From positions 1,798,001-1,862,000 of the forward strand of contig PZJY01000012.1 of assembly GCA_031472005.1 (NCBI GenBank): a stretch of DNA of 64,000 nt, in the 5' to 3' direction. The stretch's first letter is position 1. Each line of letters starts with the position of its first letter. This DNA comes from Tetracladium setigerum (taxonomy: Eukaryota > Ascomycota > Leotiomycetes > Helotiales). The position numbers and the translations under genes were made by a program. Below, in pieces: positions 1 to 9,192 of this stretch. Under the pieces are notes generated by a model that did no database searches, had not been told where the DNA came from, and saw nothing but the letters and a program-made list of their open reading frames with translations.

Positions 1-80
1 CCTCGCTCGTGTTGGGTATCGCGGTAGGAATAGGCGTGATCGAAGGATACAATCTGGCAGGAAGCAAGAGATGGATATGA
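1..80 (+). CDS. Possible 3' end of a gene entering from the left edge
   Basis: Reading from base 3 gives 25 codons ending in TGA at 78-80. The peptide is hydrophobic and glycine-rich (LVLGIAVGIGVIEGY) with a short polar tail, which would fit the last membrane segment of a protein. A second frame (from base 2) is also open to about base 140 but is basic and less protein-like. Nothing identifies the product. Either the gene really ends here or the match is chance. Confidence 0.25.
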   Translation, partial: SLVLGIAVGIGVIEGYNLAGSKRWI

Positions 81-649
81 AGTATTCGATGGGACCGCGT
101 CGCTATCAAATCGAAGAGGATCTCTGGGGTGGAGAGTAGTGAAGAAGGTTGTGGCTTGTAATAAAGTGATTGCAAATGCAGGTTGGGGAGGGATAGGATG
201 TGATCAGATTCACGACATGTTTTAGGTGAGCAAGGCATGGAAGGCGCCGACATCCATTGGCTCGCTTAAGGGGGTGTGATGAGTAGGACTGACGGCTTGT
301 GCACCGGGGTGTCTTGATCAAGTCATGTCATCAAGCAACTTGATATCAACAGACATCAACATCCAAAATAATACAGAGCAAATGTTTGCATTCTAGAACA
401 AGAACAACTTTATAATAATATGAACTAGATAAGGTTTAATAATACCCTGTCAGTGAATCAAAGACTTTCGGCTTTTACTTTGCTGCAAACCTTTTCTTTG
501 CGACCAGTGTCAAACCCTTCTTACATCATCACAAGCCTCCCAAGAAAACACCTGATCAACAGCTCACTTTCCTAGCTGGCGAACCTCCCTCCTCCCTCCC
601 AATTCTCTCTTGGAAGAAGACACAACAAACTCTCCCCAAGCCCACAATC
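81..649. other. Intergenic; promoter of the AIM18-like gene
   Basis: No convincing gene. The last 170 bases before the ATG at 650 are pyrimidine-rich (repeated CTCC and TCCC blocks), as is usual in fungal 5' leaders. Nothing else recognised. Confidence 0.6.
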
Positions 650-1882
650 ATGTCCTTCCGCGCCCCCTCTCAACGCGCTCTCCGTCTCCTCCCTCGCAAA
701 CCCATCCAGCAACAATGCCTTCACAAACCACTACCACAGCACCACTACCGACGGATGGTCTCCAGCGCCCCTCCTCCCACCAGCGAGACCAACAGCAGCC
801 GCCAGCGTAGCTCAATCGACCAAATAACCCTCCACCGCCTCGAAGCCCAGCGGAACGCAACCTACAAACGGCAACAAAACTACCTCTTAATCGGCATGGC
901 CGTTTCCATGGTCGGTATCTGGGTCACAGCATCTCTCATCCCCTTGGATCCCCGCTACACACCCCCTCCCGCCACCGTCAACAAGCTTGATTCCGGCTCG
1001 TCGTCAGGCAAGGGAGCAGCAGATGATCCGCTCGTGGTATTAGGAAGGGAGAGAAAAGTAATTGTGCATAGATTGGGAGAGGAGCCGGAGGAGCGAGCAG
1101 ATGTAGTGCAGACGGGTACAAGCACTATACCTACCTTCCCACGGGTATTTGATTTCGCGGACGACGCTACACTCGCTACCAAGGGTGCTGCGGGCGTCAA
1201 TGAGAACGCACTCGTGGAATACCAACTCCTTGGAGTCGGGGTGCGGACAGTCAGTTTCCTCGGCATAGAGGTTTACGTGGTAGGCGTATACGTCGCGACG
1301 GAAGATATCGCCACGCTACAGAATCGCCTGATACGTTATATCACATCGACGGGAACAACCTTAGTCGCAGGTGAAAAGGGAAAGCTGAAGGATATGCTGA
1401 TGGACCCGGTGAAGGGCGTGGAAATCTGGAATGATATCCTGAAAGACACCGATGTCCGAACATGCGTGCGAGTGGTTCCAACGAGAAATACAGATTTCCA
1501 CCATCTGAGAGATGCGTGGGTGCGTCATGTAACGGCGAAAGCGCAGAGTAATAAAGAGGAATTTGGTGACGAGGCGTTTGGGGATGCGGTGGGAGAGTTT
1601 AAACAGCTTTTCAATCGCGGGAGCGTGCCGAAGGGGAAGGAACTCTTGTTGAATAGGAACCAGCATGGCAAATTGGCGATTTGGTGGGATGATGGGAAAC
1701 ATGGTGCGCAAAGGCTGGGTGAGGTGAGGGATGAGAGAGTAGGAAGAGCGTTATGGCTTAATTACCTGGCGGGGAAGACGGTTGCCAGTGAGCCAGCGAG
1801 GAAACAAATCATCGACAGCTTGATGGAATTTGTAGAGAGGCCAGTTGGGACTGTGGCGACGAAGATTGATCTTCATGTGTAA
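650..1882 (+). CDS. Mitochondrial chalcone-isomerase-fold protein, AIM18/AIM46-like
   Basis: Single-exon gene of 410 aa starting at an ATG in good context (ACAATC before it). The first 40 residues are rich in Arg, Gln, Ser and Pro with almost no acids, as in a mitochondrial presequence. A single membrane segment lies at about residues 79-98 (LLIGMAVSMVGIWVTASLI). The C-terminal half has the chalcone-isomerase-like pattern with the block LLGVGVRTVSFLGIEVYVVG followed by a GREVRDERV-like region. In yeast the AIM18/AIM46 proteins of this fold sit in mitochondria; the fold binds fatty acids in some plant relatives, and no enzymatic activity is established for the fungal proteins. The gene converges with the glutaredoxin gene downstream. 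Family assignment is by pattern recognition; localisation is inferred. Confidence 0.85.
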   Translation: MSFRAPSQRALRLLPRKPIQQQCLHKPLPQHHYRRMVSSAPPPTSETNSSRQRSSIDQITLHRLEAQRNATYKRQQNYLLIGMAVSMVGIWVTASLIPLDPRYTPPPATVNKLDSGSSSGKGAADDPLVVLGRERKVIVHRLGEEPEERADVVQTGTSTIPTFPRVFDFADDATLATKGAAGVNENALVEYQLLGVGVRTVSFLGIEVYVVGVYVATEDIATLQNRLIRYITSTGTTLVAGEKGKLKDMLMDPVKGVEIWNDILKDTDVRTCVRVVPTRNTDFHHLRDAWVRHVTAKAQSNKEEFGDEAFGDAVGEFKQLFNRGSVPKGKELLLNRNQHGKLAIWWDDGKHGAQRLGEVRDERVGRALWLNYLAGKTVASEPARKQIIDSLMEFVERPVGTVATKIDLHV

Positions 1883-2272
1883 AAGAGTAGTGTAACATAT
1901 TGCCTATTGTAGGTACTGTACTGTACTGTACAAATAAAGAACAAAGCACGAAGCACAACAAACAAAAACACTTCTCCCAAAGTAAATTGAAATCCATAGA
2001 TTTATTATTGGTCTAGCGAATGCTATGCAATGCACCTGTCCATGTATGTATGTACCTTGTAACAAAATCTAAAGGACCGACTTCGGCAAAGAAGAATCGA
2101 TCCTAAAATCTCACCAACCCATCATCAGCCATGGAACACCAACTGGTTCTCTTTCTCTCTTTCTCTCCCTCTCTCTTCAATAATCTCTCCATAACAATAT
2201 CAATACACAACACAACACAACACCACCACCCCCACTTTAACAAACACAAAAAATGTAAATTTTTCTTAATCC
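1883..2272. other. Convergent 3' region between AIM18-like and glutaredoxin genes
   Basis: Holds the 3' flanks of two convergent genes: a CTGTACTGTACTGTAC repeat near 1916-1931 and CT/TC-rich and CA-rich tracts at 2150-2240. No gene seen. Confidence 0.6.
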
Positions 2273-2838
2273 TTACAAAGCACCGGCTGCCTTCAAGAGA
2301 GCAGGCAATTCACTCTTGCGAGCTTGCAAATCGGAATTTCCTCCAATGTGCTCTTGCTTGATGTAGATGTTGGGGACGGAGGATTGGCCGTTGATCTCGC
2401 GGAGGGCGTTTTGGATGTCGGATCCGTCCTCTGTAGGCGTTTGTTAGCAACTAATTCGGCTTTGCTATGGCTTTTTGGGAATGATGAAAAGAGGGGACAA
2501 GAGAGGGGGGGTATGAGGAGGGAGGGGCAGGCAACACATACCAACTTGATCGAGTTCAATGGTGTAGTAGTTTGCGCCGCTCGCGGTTAGGAGGGCTTTG
2601 GTTGCTTTACAGTATGGACAGTAGGATTTGCTGAAGACGGCTGTGAGGAGGGAAAGAGAGATTGGATGTTAGTTTCTGCTGTTTTGCTTGTGGATTGACT
2701 AGGGATGAAGGAAGGGGTGGAAGGAAGGAAGGAAGGAAAGGTGGTGATAGATAAGGGTAAGGTAACAGAGAGAGAGAGAGACATACCGACGGCATTCTCG
2801 TCAATGATCTTCTGAGCCTTAACTTTAGCAGCAGACAT
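2273..2838 (-). CDS. Dithiol glutaredoxin (CPYC class)
   Basis: Three exons, 2787-2838, 2542-2640 and 2273-2430, join in frame to a 102-aa protein, the usual length of a class I glutaredoxin. The active site CPYC is at residues 25-28 after KSY. The cis-proline region is SVPNIYIKQEHIGG, and the glutathione-binding GG is followed by NSDL. The block ELDQVEDG, split by intron 2, is typical of fungal Grx1/Grx2. Such enzymes reduce disulfides and glutathionylated proteins with GSH. Both introns have GTATGT donors. The start given (MSAAKVKAQK) produces the canonical protein, but the frame is open for 133 further codons upstream and includes two more ATGs (about 3154 and 3237), so a longer, possibly mitochondrial form could exist, as with yeast GRX2. 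Confidence 0.93.
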
Positions 2839-4097
2839 GTCTACGGATGATGTAGTAGTAGTGAAGAAGCGGCGTAGGAACGAAATGTTGGGCAACTGTG
2901 TGGGTTTGTTTGGTGGGAGGAGAAGTAATGGAGATGAAATGGAGGGGAGAGAAGCCTTAAATAGTAGCTTAGAGGTGTTGATGGCGTGCGTGTGATGATG
3001 ATTATGTGTGGTTGATGCAGGTGAAGGTGCAGGTGCAATTGCGTCTTTGGATTTGCGATCAGAGTAGCGTCTAGATTTGGAATGATAATGATGAGAGAAG
3101 CGATTGTGGTGGTGCTTTACAAACACAACGTCACGGCGCCGTATTAGTAAGGACATGATGTTCAAATTCAGTTTGCAGGGATCGGCGGTGCGCGATGTCA
3201 ATTGAGCCAGACGAGGGACGGTCCGACATATCTCCATAGAGAAAGAAGGAAAGTTGCAAACTTAGGTTGCTCTTGCGGTGGTGATTTTGGGTGATTTGTG
3301 AAAGTGAGAGAGATGAATTGAGATGGTTTTTTTTTGATATGAAAGCAAGCGTTCACGGGCACTTTTTTTACGAGGATGACGCAGATCGACCTGGAGCGCA
3401 GAAGTCGGGTCGGGATTTGGAGGTTGGGGGACTGATTGGTTCGTAAAGACGAGCCTGCTTTGTCAAGTGAATGGAATCACATCGAGCGGGCAGCGATGGA
3501 GGGTGAGAGAAGTGTGTGACAATCTGTCAGTATTGTAATAATAGATGGCTAATAACAAATAAAGATACCTCCTTAATGATTAATTACTTACCTAGGGAGA
3601 CTTGGTATGTTTATTACTAGTTCTTTACCAGCTCTTTGCTAGTCCCCTGCTAGCGCCGTCTAATAACAGGCTAGTCAAGTTCAAGATCAAGCGCATCTGA
3701 TAACTCGGCTTGGCTTCACGATGTTGTTCTCTCTCTTTTCTCTTCCATAAACACACCGCGACCCGACTACCTTACCCACCCCCTCCCCTTGAGCCGCCTC
3801 TTGCAAGCTTCCGCCCCCACCGAGTGAGCGAACCACCAGTCCAGTGCACAACCTCCTCCCCTGATCCTCAAAGGAAGCGAATCGACTGACCAGCATTATT
3901 CAAGCAATAATCCAACGACAACTGATCGTCGTCATCCAAGCACTACACTACCACTACCACCACCACTTTTACCTCACACCTCCACACCACACACACACGC
4001 ACCCAAGACAATCCCTCCCTCTCTTTTCCCCCTCCCTTCTTCTCGAGCGGTCTGGAAACTGCTAGTAGGGCTGCAGGGTCCAGATAAATCTGACAAG
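2839..4097. other. Divergent promoter between glutaredoxin and BAG genes, with in-frame Grx extension
   Basis: 2839-3237 is open in the glutaredoxin frame on the minus strand. From 3238 to about 3700 the sequence holds the two promoters, with small direct repeats of CTAG-type words near 3600-3675. From 3722 to 4097 there is no ATG on the plus strand, and the sequence is a C-rich ACC/CAC leader of the BAG gene. Confidence 0.55.
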
Positions 4098-5219
4098 GTG
4101 GCTTCCTCCACTCCCGCTGCACCGCAAGGTGCCAATCTTGCAACTATTCTCACAAAGCTTCCTGACTCTCTTCAGAGCTATCTCGACTCTTCGCTCATTC
4201 ACCTTCAATCCGCCTACTCCTCCCTCCCACCATCGACCCAAGCCTACCTTGACACCGCCTACAAGTCCACTCATCTGGACGCCCTCCCACCCACCGCCCT
4301 CACCTCACTCGCCCTCGTACTCTTCACCACCGCCGCTTTCTCAATGAGTGGCTGGGGCCGCTCCTTCTTTGGCGGGTCGAATTCGAGATTCTCTCCCTTT
4401 GGCAGCAGGTCCTACCCACCGAATGTCACCGAGGATGACTTCTCTTACATTACCTCGGCCGACTTGCAGCAGCCTGGGAGAGCATACGATCCTCAAGGCA
4501 GACAGGTGCCGCCATCTATGCAAGCAGAGGATGATGTGCTGTTAATCAAGAACAAGGGCGTCACTTATCCCGTCAAGTTCCCCGCCTACAGCATTGGAGA
4601 TGGAAAGCTACAGGTCAGGGACGTCCGGGATCGAGCTGCCATCGTGTTGGATCTGCCCAGCGGAAAGGGATTGAAGCTGCTATACAAAGGGCAACAACTG
4701 AAAGATGACCTCGCACCATGCCGGCAATACAACCTGAAGAATCAAAGCGAGGTCTTGTGTATCGTCGGTGATGCACAGGCGGAAGAGAGCGGAGATTCTG
4801 AGGACGACAGCGGAAGCGCAGCACAAGATGGGAAGAAGAAGAAGCGCGTTCGCAAGAATAAGAAGAAGGGCAAGTCGAATCTCTCCCCGGGAGAAGGCGA
4901 AGCGAGCACTGGAAACTCGAGAGGAGCATCGCCAGGTCCAAAGGGTTCGGCTGCGGTTGAGAAGTTGAACACTATTTCATCACACTTCCACACCAAGCTC
5001 CTTCCGCTTTGTGTGCAATTCACTACGGCTCCACCAGAGGAACTCAAGAAGAGGGACTTTGAGCACAAGAAGCTGAGTGAGACGATTATGGGCGAGGTGT
5101 TGCTGAAGCTAGATGCCGTCGAGACAGAGGGCGATACCGAGGCGAGGGAGAAGAGGAGGGCGCTAGTGAGAGAAGTGCAGGGCGTGTTGAATGGATTGGA
5201 CAAGATTGTAGAGAAGTGA
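4098..5219 (+). CDS. BAG-domain Hsp70 co-chaperone with N-terminal membrane anchor and UBL domain (Snl1-like)
   Basis: Uninterrupted frame of 373 codons from a GTG, or 291 codons from the first in-frame ATG at 4344. Residues 66-82 of the long form (ALTSLALVLFTTAAFSM) form one membrane segment. About 145-225 is ubiquitin-like, with LLYKGQQLKDDL and SEVLCIVGD. About 240-270 is a Lys/Arg-rich low-complexity linker. About 290-373 is a helical BAG domain. BAG proteins bind the Hsp70 ATPase domain and release nucleotide; yeast Snl1 does this anchored in the ER and nuclear envelope. No ATG exists on this strand between 3722 and 4343, while the GTG has A at -3 and G at +4. An upstream exon carrying an ATG cannot be excluded, but none was found. 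The frame is closed upstream only at TGA 3825. Confidence 0.85.
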   Translation: MASSTPAAPQGANLATILTKLPDSLQSYLDSSLIHLQSAYSSLPPSTQAYLDTAYKSTHLDALPPTALTSLALVLFTTAAFSMSGWGRSFFGGSNSRFSPFGSRSYPPNVTEDDFSYITSADLQQPGRAYDPQGRQVPPSMQAEDDVLLIKNKGVTYPVKFPAYSIGDGKLQVRDVRDRAAIVLDLPSGKGLKLLYKGQQLKDDLAPCRQYNLKNQSEVLCIVGDAQAEESGDSEDDSGSAAQDGKKKKRVRKNKKKGKSNLSPGEGEASTGNSRGASPGPKGSAAVEKLNTISSHFHTKLLPLCVQFTTAPPEELKKRDFEHKKLSETIMGEVLLKLDAVETEGDTEAREKRRALVREVQGVLNGLDKIVEK

Positions 5220-6172
5220 TAATTTCATGTAGAGACCACATTGCGAATTTCTTTCTGTTTTGTCAGGATATGTATTGCATTGGGATGGCTGTGCTTTTCG
5301 TTCTGGGTTGTAGCATGGCGTTCTCAGATCAATTGCATGTGCGAGAGAATGGTTGTGGTGGTTGATGGGTGAGAAAGCGGGCATAGATATATGTTCTTTG
5401 TAGACCCTCACTCCACTCGTCGTCTCAAGGCTGAGCAATACCTTGGCATTCTCGGTTTTCTATATAGAACGAGCGAATTCGTCATAAATTCATAAACAAT
5501 AATTATTTCTATATTTCTCTGCTGCAGTCCATTAATCAGTGCGGAGTGCTGGAAATCTGATGTGGGTTGGATGACTTGACATCGCAGGGTAAATATTGAG
5601 CGAAGAAAACTTGAACTAGGATCATTCCATCTGATGTATTTGTACAAAAGAATGTACAAAAATGCCTGAGTATAGAGAATTTTTAAATGTAAGAATCGTG
5701 TACATGAAGGAATAGATTTTTAACTGCGCTGTGGATTTGTGAGATATATGTTATTATGGGATGTCGTTCATCGAGGCCGTTGATGTGGCAGGCTTTTGCA
5801 TTTTGGATAATGTGGTGATGATACCTTCAACCACCATGAATGTACTTTAATCATTGCCAAGTTAGATCGAGTGGCTAACACGCAACCCAACCAACAAATC
5901 AACAACAAAGTCATTTCAGACAAATTCGAAAAAAGGCGCCCTGAATTTTGAATTTCCCGAAAGTTCAGGGTTGTGGGCCCTAACGCGGCTCGGTCTCGGC
6001 TAAAAGTAGCTTAGTGGGCTTCTCGCAACACTACTGGGCTGCATCGCGATTTCAAAAGCAGAACTTCAAGACGACAAACCCAACGACAAAACACCACGCC
6101 TCAACCATCACGAAGGTAGAGGATACGGCAACCTTTCGACAAATTGTCTCGTCCCTCGTGAAATAGGACAAG
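5220..6172. other. Intergenic; 3' flank of BAG gene and promoter of the uL13 gene
   Basis: No gene seen. The part next to the ribosomal gene is pyrimidine-poor and carries a GCCCTAA word at 5977. The rest is AT-rich 3' flank. Confidence 0.55.
5977..5983 (+). promoter_or_regulatory. Candidate Tbf1-type box (GCCCTAA) upstream of uL13
   Basis: GCCCTAA lies 190 bases before the ATG of the ribosomal protein gene and fits the RCCCTAA core bound by Tbf1, which controls ribosomal protein genes in several non-Saccharomyces fungi. A 7-base word is expected by chance several times in the window, so only the location supports it. Confidence 0.3.
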
Positions 6173-7181
6173 ATGTCGACTTTTGAGCCAGTCGTGAGTC
6201 TCCTCCTTCCGTCTGCGAGGCATTGGGAATCTTGGTGCGGCCGCAGAGCCTGGCAATATTTTGAGAAGATATACAACACATCTGGCGACAACAAACTGGG
6301 GGTTTTAGAAGGATGGCTGCTGATTGATATGGCGATTACAGATCACGATTGATGGCAAGGGTCACCTCCTTGGTCGTCTGGCCTCCACCGTGGCTAAGCA
6401 ACTCCTCAATGGTCAAAAGATCGTTGTTGTCCGATGCGAGGCCCTCAACATCTCTGGAGAGTTCTTCCGTGCGAAATGTACGTTCTACACCATCTACCGC
6501 GTCTTGGGTGCAATTGGGGAGGAATAATTGACCACCACGGCCATGTATACTTGAAAGCACATTTTCTGACTCGAATCGCTCTACAGTAAAGTACCACGCA
6601 TACCTCCGAAAGATGACCCGATACAACCCAACCCGAGGAGGTAAGATATCCTCAGTCCTCAATCCAGGCGCATTCTGCGCCAGTGGCATCTGACTAACCC
6701 TTCGCAAAGGTCCTTTCCATTTCCGAGCCCCTTCAAGAATCTTCTACAAGACCGTCCGTGGCATGATTCCCCACAAGACAGCCCGTGGCGCCGCCGCTAT
6801 GGAGAGACTCAAGGTTTTCGAGGGTGTCCCACCACCATACGACAAAGTCAAGAGAGTTGTGGTTCCCCAAGCTTTGAGAGTTTTGAGACTCAAGCCCGGC
6901 CGCAAGTACTGCACCGTTGGCAGATTGAGCCACGAGGTCGGATGGAAGTACCAGGATGTTGTTGCGAGGTATGCATACCATGGACAGAGATCTAGGAAAC
7001 ACGTACACGAGGGAAGATGGCTAATCATATATTTTGGAACAGACTCGAGGAGAGACGTAAGGTTAAGGGTGCGGCATACTACGAACGCAAGAAGGCTGCA
7101 CGCAGACAATTGGCCGAGGCTAAGGCGGGCGCAAAGGGTGATGAGAAGGTCCAGAAGCAGTTGGCTTCCTACGGTTACTAG
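6173..7181 (+). CDS. RPL16: 60S ribosomal protein uL13 (L13a / yeast L16)
   Basis: Five exons, 6173-6193, 6342-6477, 6587-6640, 6710-6968 and 7043-7181, join without a break to 202 aa, the normal size for uL13. Recognisable blocks are IDGKGHLLGRLAS near the start, AKLKYHAYLRK, RGMIPHKTARG, GVPPPYDKVKR and the basic tail with AYYERKKAARRQ. It is a structural protein of the large subunit. The first exon holds only seven codons (MSTFEPV), a common arrangement in fungal ribosomal genes where intron 1 near the ATG supports high expression. All donors are GTRNGT type. No box C/D or H/ACA snoRNA signature was found in the introns by eye. Confidence 0.97.
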
Positions 7182-7935
7182 ACGAAGGCACAACAATCCT
7201 TACCTCCTCGCACAGCTTTTTTACCCTTTCTTCCCTGCAATGAATGATATATTTTTCCGGCGTTTCATGATTCCACTCCAACGAAATTTGCGACAACGGA
7301 AAAAACAATCGTCCTTGGGGCGATCGGATCGATAGGGCTCTTGTGGTTTGGGGAAGGAGGGGGCTTTGGGCTGGGTGGTCTGGTAGTCTGAAATTCTTCT
7401 TTGGGACTGTTGATTGATGGATCATACGGGGCTTGACTTGCATGTTTTTCCCTTTTTTTTTCGAACGACAACCAAAAGAATAAAAATCACGATTGTCAAT
7501 GTCTCGCTCGGACTACTGATATCTAACCAACAAAAATAAAGTGATGTGATGGGTGTGTGTGGGGACAATATAGAAGGGCAGTTTTCCATCTAAACCCACG
7601 CAAGGTATTGCTTTTTGGCATGGATTATTTTGTTGGAGAGAAAGGGGATGATAAGATGTGAAATGACAGGGCGGAGTTGTCATCTCTTTTGTTATGCATT
7701 GGCATTGCATTGTGGCGCGCGCAGAGAAGGATGTTCCTTGCCCTTTGGCTGCTTACGACTTGGCTTGCTTACTTGCTTTGATTGTGTAACAAACAGGCTT
7801 GATTGACAGTTGGTATTAGGATTGATTACATTTTGCTACTCCGTGGAAAGGGGATTTTGAAAATCCCTTTTTGAACAAGAAGATCTCGTCTTTCAAATTC
7901 CCTTTTCTCACATTTAGTGATGTGTATGTGATGCG

Positions 7936-7958
7936 GACCAGACCAGACCAGACCAGAC
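7936..7958. repeat. Microsatellite (GACCA)n
   Basis: Four perfect copies of GACCA plus a partial fifth. No link with a gene is apparent. Confidence 0.85.
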
Positions 7959-8444
7959 TAACCAAGTGTGTGTGTTTCCGATCATTTAGGTTAAGATGGG
8001 AAGTCAAAAGTCAAAAGTCAAAGTCAAGAATCGTTCCTTTGTCTGGTTTCTGGCGACCACCTATTAACCCACATCTATATATTTCCATTTCCATTTCTAT
8101 TCCATTTTCAAAAAAAATCTATTGCCAACCCCGCTGGTCAATGGTACTTACTCCTTGGATCGATCTGTTTACACCAAAGACTTAACAAATGAGAGAGAGA
8201 GAGAGTTGATATAAATACCTTCTGGAGTTGTATGTATCCCTTTCGATGCCTGCCAATTCTCTCACAAGTAGGTATATATATTTTCCTCTCGGGAACAGTT
8301 CTTGGTATTATTTTCATCCCCATCACCTTTAAACACATGCTAGCTACCCAGATATCTACCTGCCTGCCTAAAATAATAAATACCTACACCCACCCCTTTT
8401 CGCCCTGTTTCCAAATTCGTTCCCAAGTGTTTGTTTCCAAGAAA

Positions 8445-8464
8445 GAGTTGAGTTGAGTTGAGTT
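8445..8464. repeat. Microsatellite (GAGTT)n
   Basis: Four perfect copies of GAGTT in the region upstream of the acyl-CoA ligase gene. Confidence 0.85.
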
Positions 8465-9192
8465 GGCATAATACCTACCTGCCAAGGGACGGTCCGGTGG
8501 ATGCCGTTCACGTGCAATGACCTCCCCTCCCCCATATCTCGGTAAAACAGAAAGTGACCTCACCTCACTGACCGATGCGGAGGAAGGAGACTTTCGAAAT
8601 AATCACAACCGAGGGAAACAAACAATTTATATGAAGTGGTGAAAGCGAATGAATGGAAGAAAGCTAGTCGGGTTAAAAGTAAAGGAGGCCAATACCATCC
8701 TGACATTTCCAATTGTAAATAGGTAGATAAATAAATAGCGACATCGCATTCTTGAGTCTCTGTCTGTACCGAATACCGAAACCCTTCCCCTTCCCCACAC
8801 GGGGCTAAGGATGCTGAGAGCTGCCCGCACGTAACTGTTCAACCCCACCACCTGCAGGGCAGGGAAGCTCGACGGCTCTTTAAGTAGAAGAGCTCCCCTC
8901 CCCTTTTACTCGCATTTCCTTTCCTCTGTTTTTGAAGCTGCGCTTTCTTTTCTGCTTTTTCCTCCTCCTTTTTGATCTCCTCTCTCCCTCTCTCTATCTC
9001 CCTCCCTCGCTCTGATCTTGGAAGTACTATACCTCTCAATTTGAGATCTATCTAGGTTCAATTCAATTGCATAGACGCAATACCTACTTCTACTCCTCCT
9101 ACCTTACTTACTACATACCAACTTCGATAAACAACCACATATATACAACCCTCCCACCACACAGACAATCCAATCCAAACAATTCAAACACA

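Larger units (their letters stand above)
7182..9192. other. Intergenic with microsatellites; 5' region of acyl-CoA ligase gene
   Basis: No gene seen in 2 kb. It contains two short pentanucleotide repeats, GACCA x4 at 7936 and GAGTT x4 at 8445, a GA run near 8190, and a strongly pyrimidine-rich leader from about 8880 to 9190 ahead of the ATG at 9193. Confidence 0.55.

Noticed and set aside
3695..3703. ATCTGATAA (SreA-type) word upstream of the BAG gene
   Set aside because: A chance match is expected about once per window, and nothing links this gene to iron.
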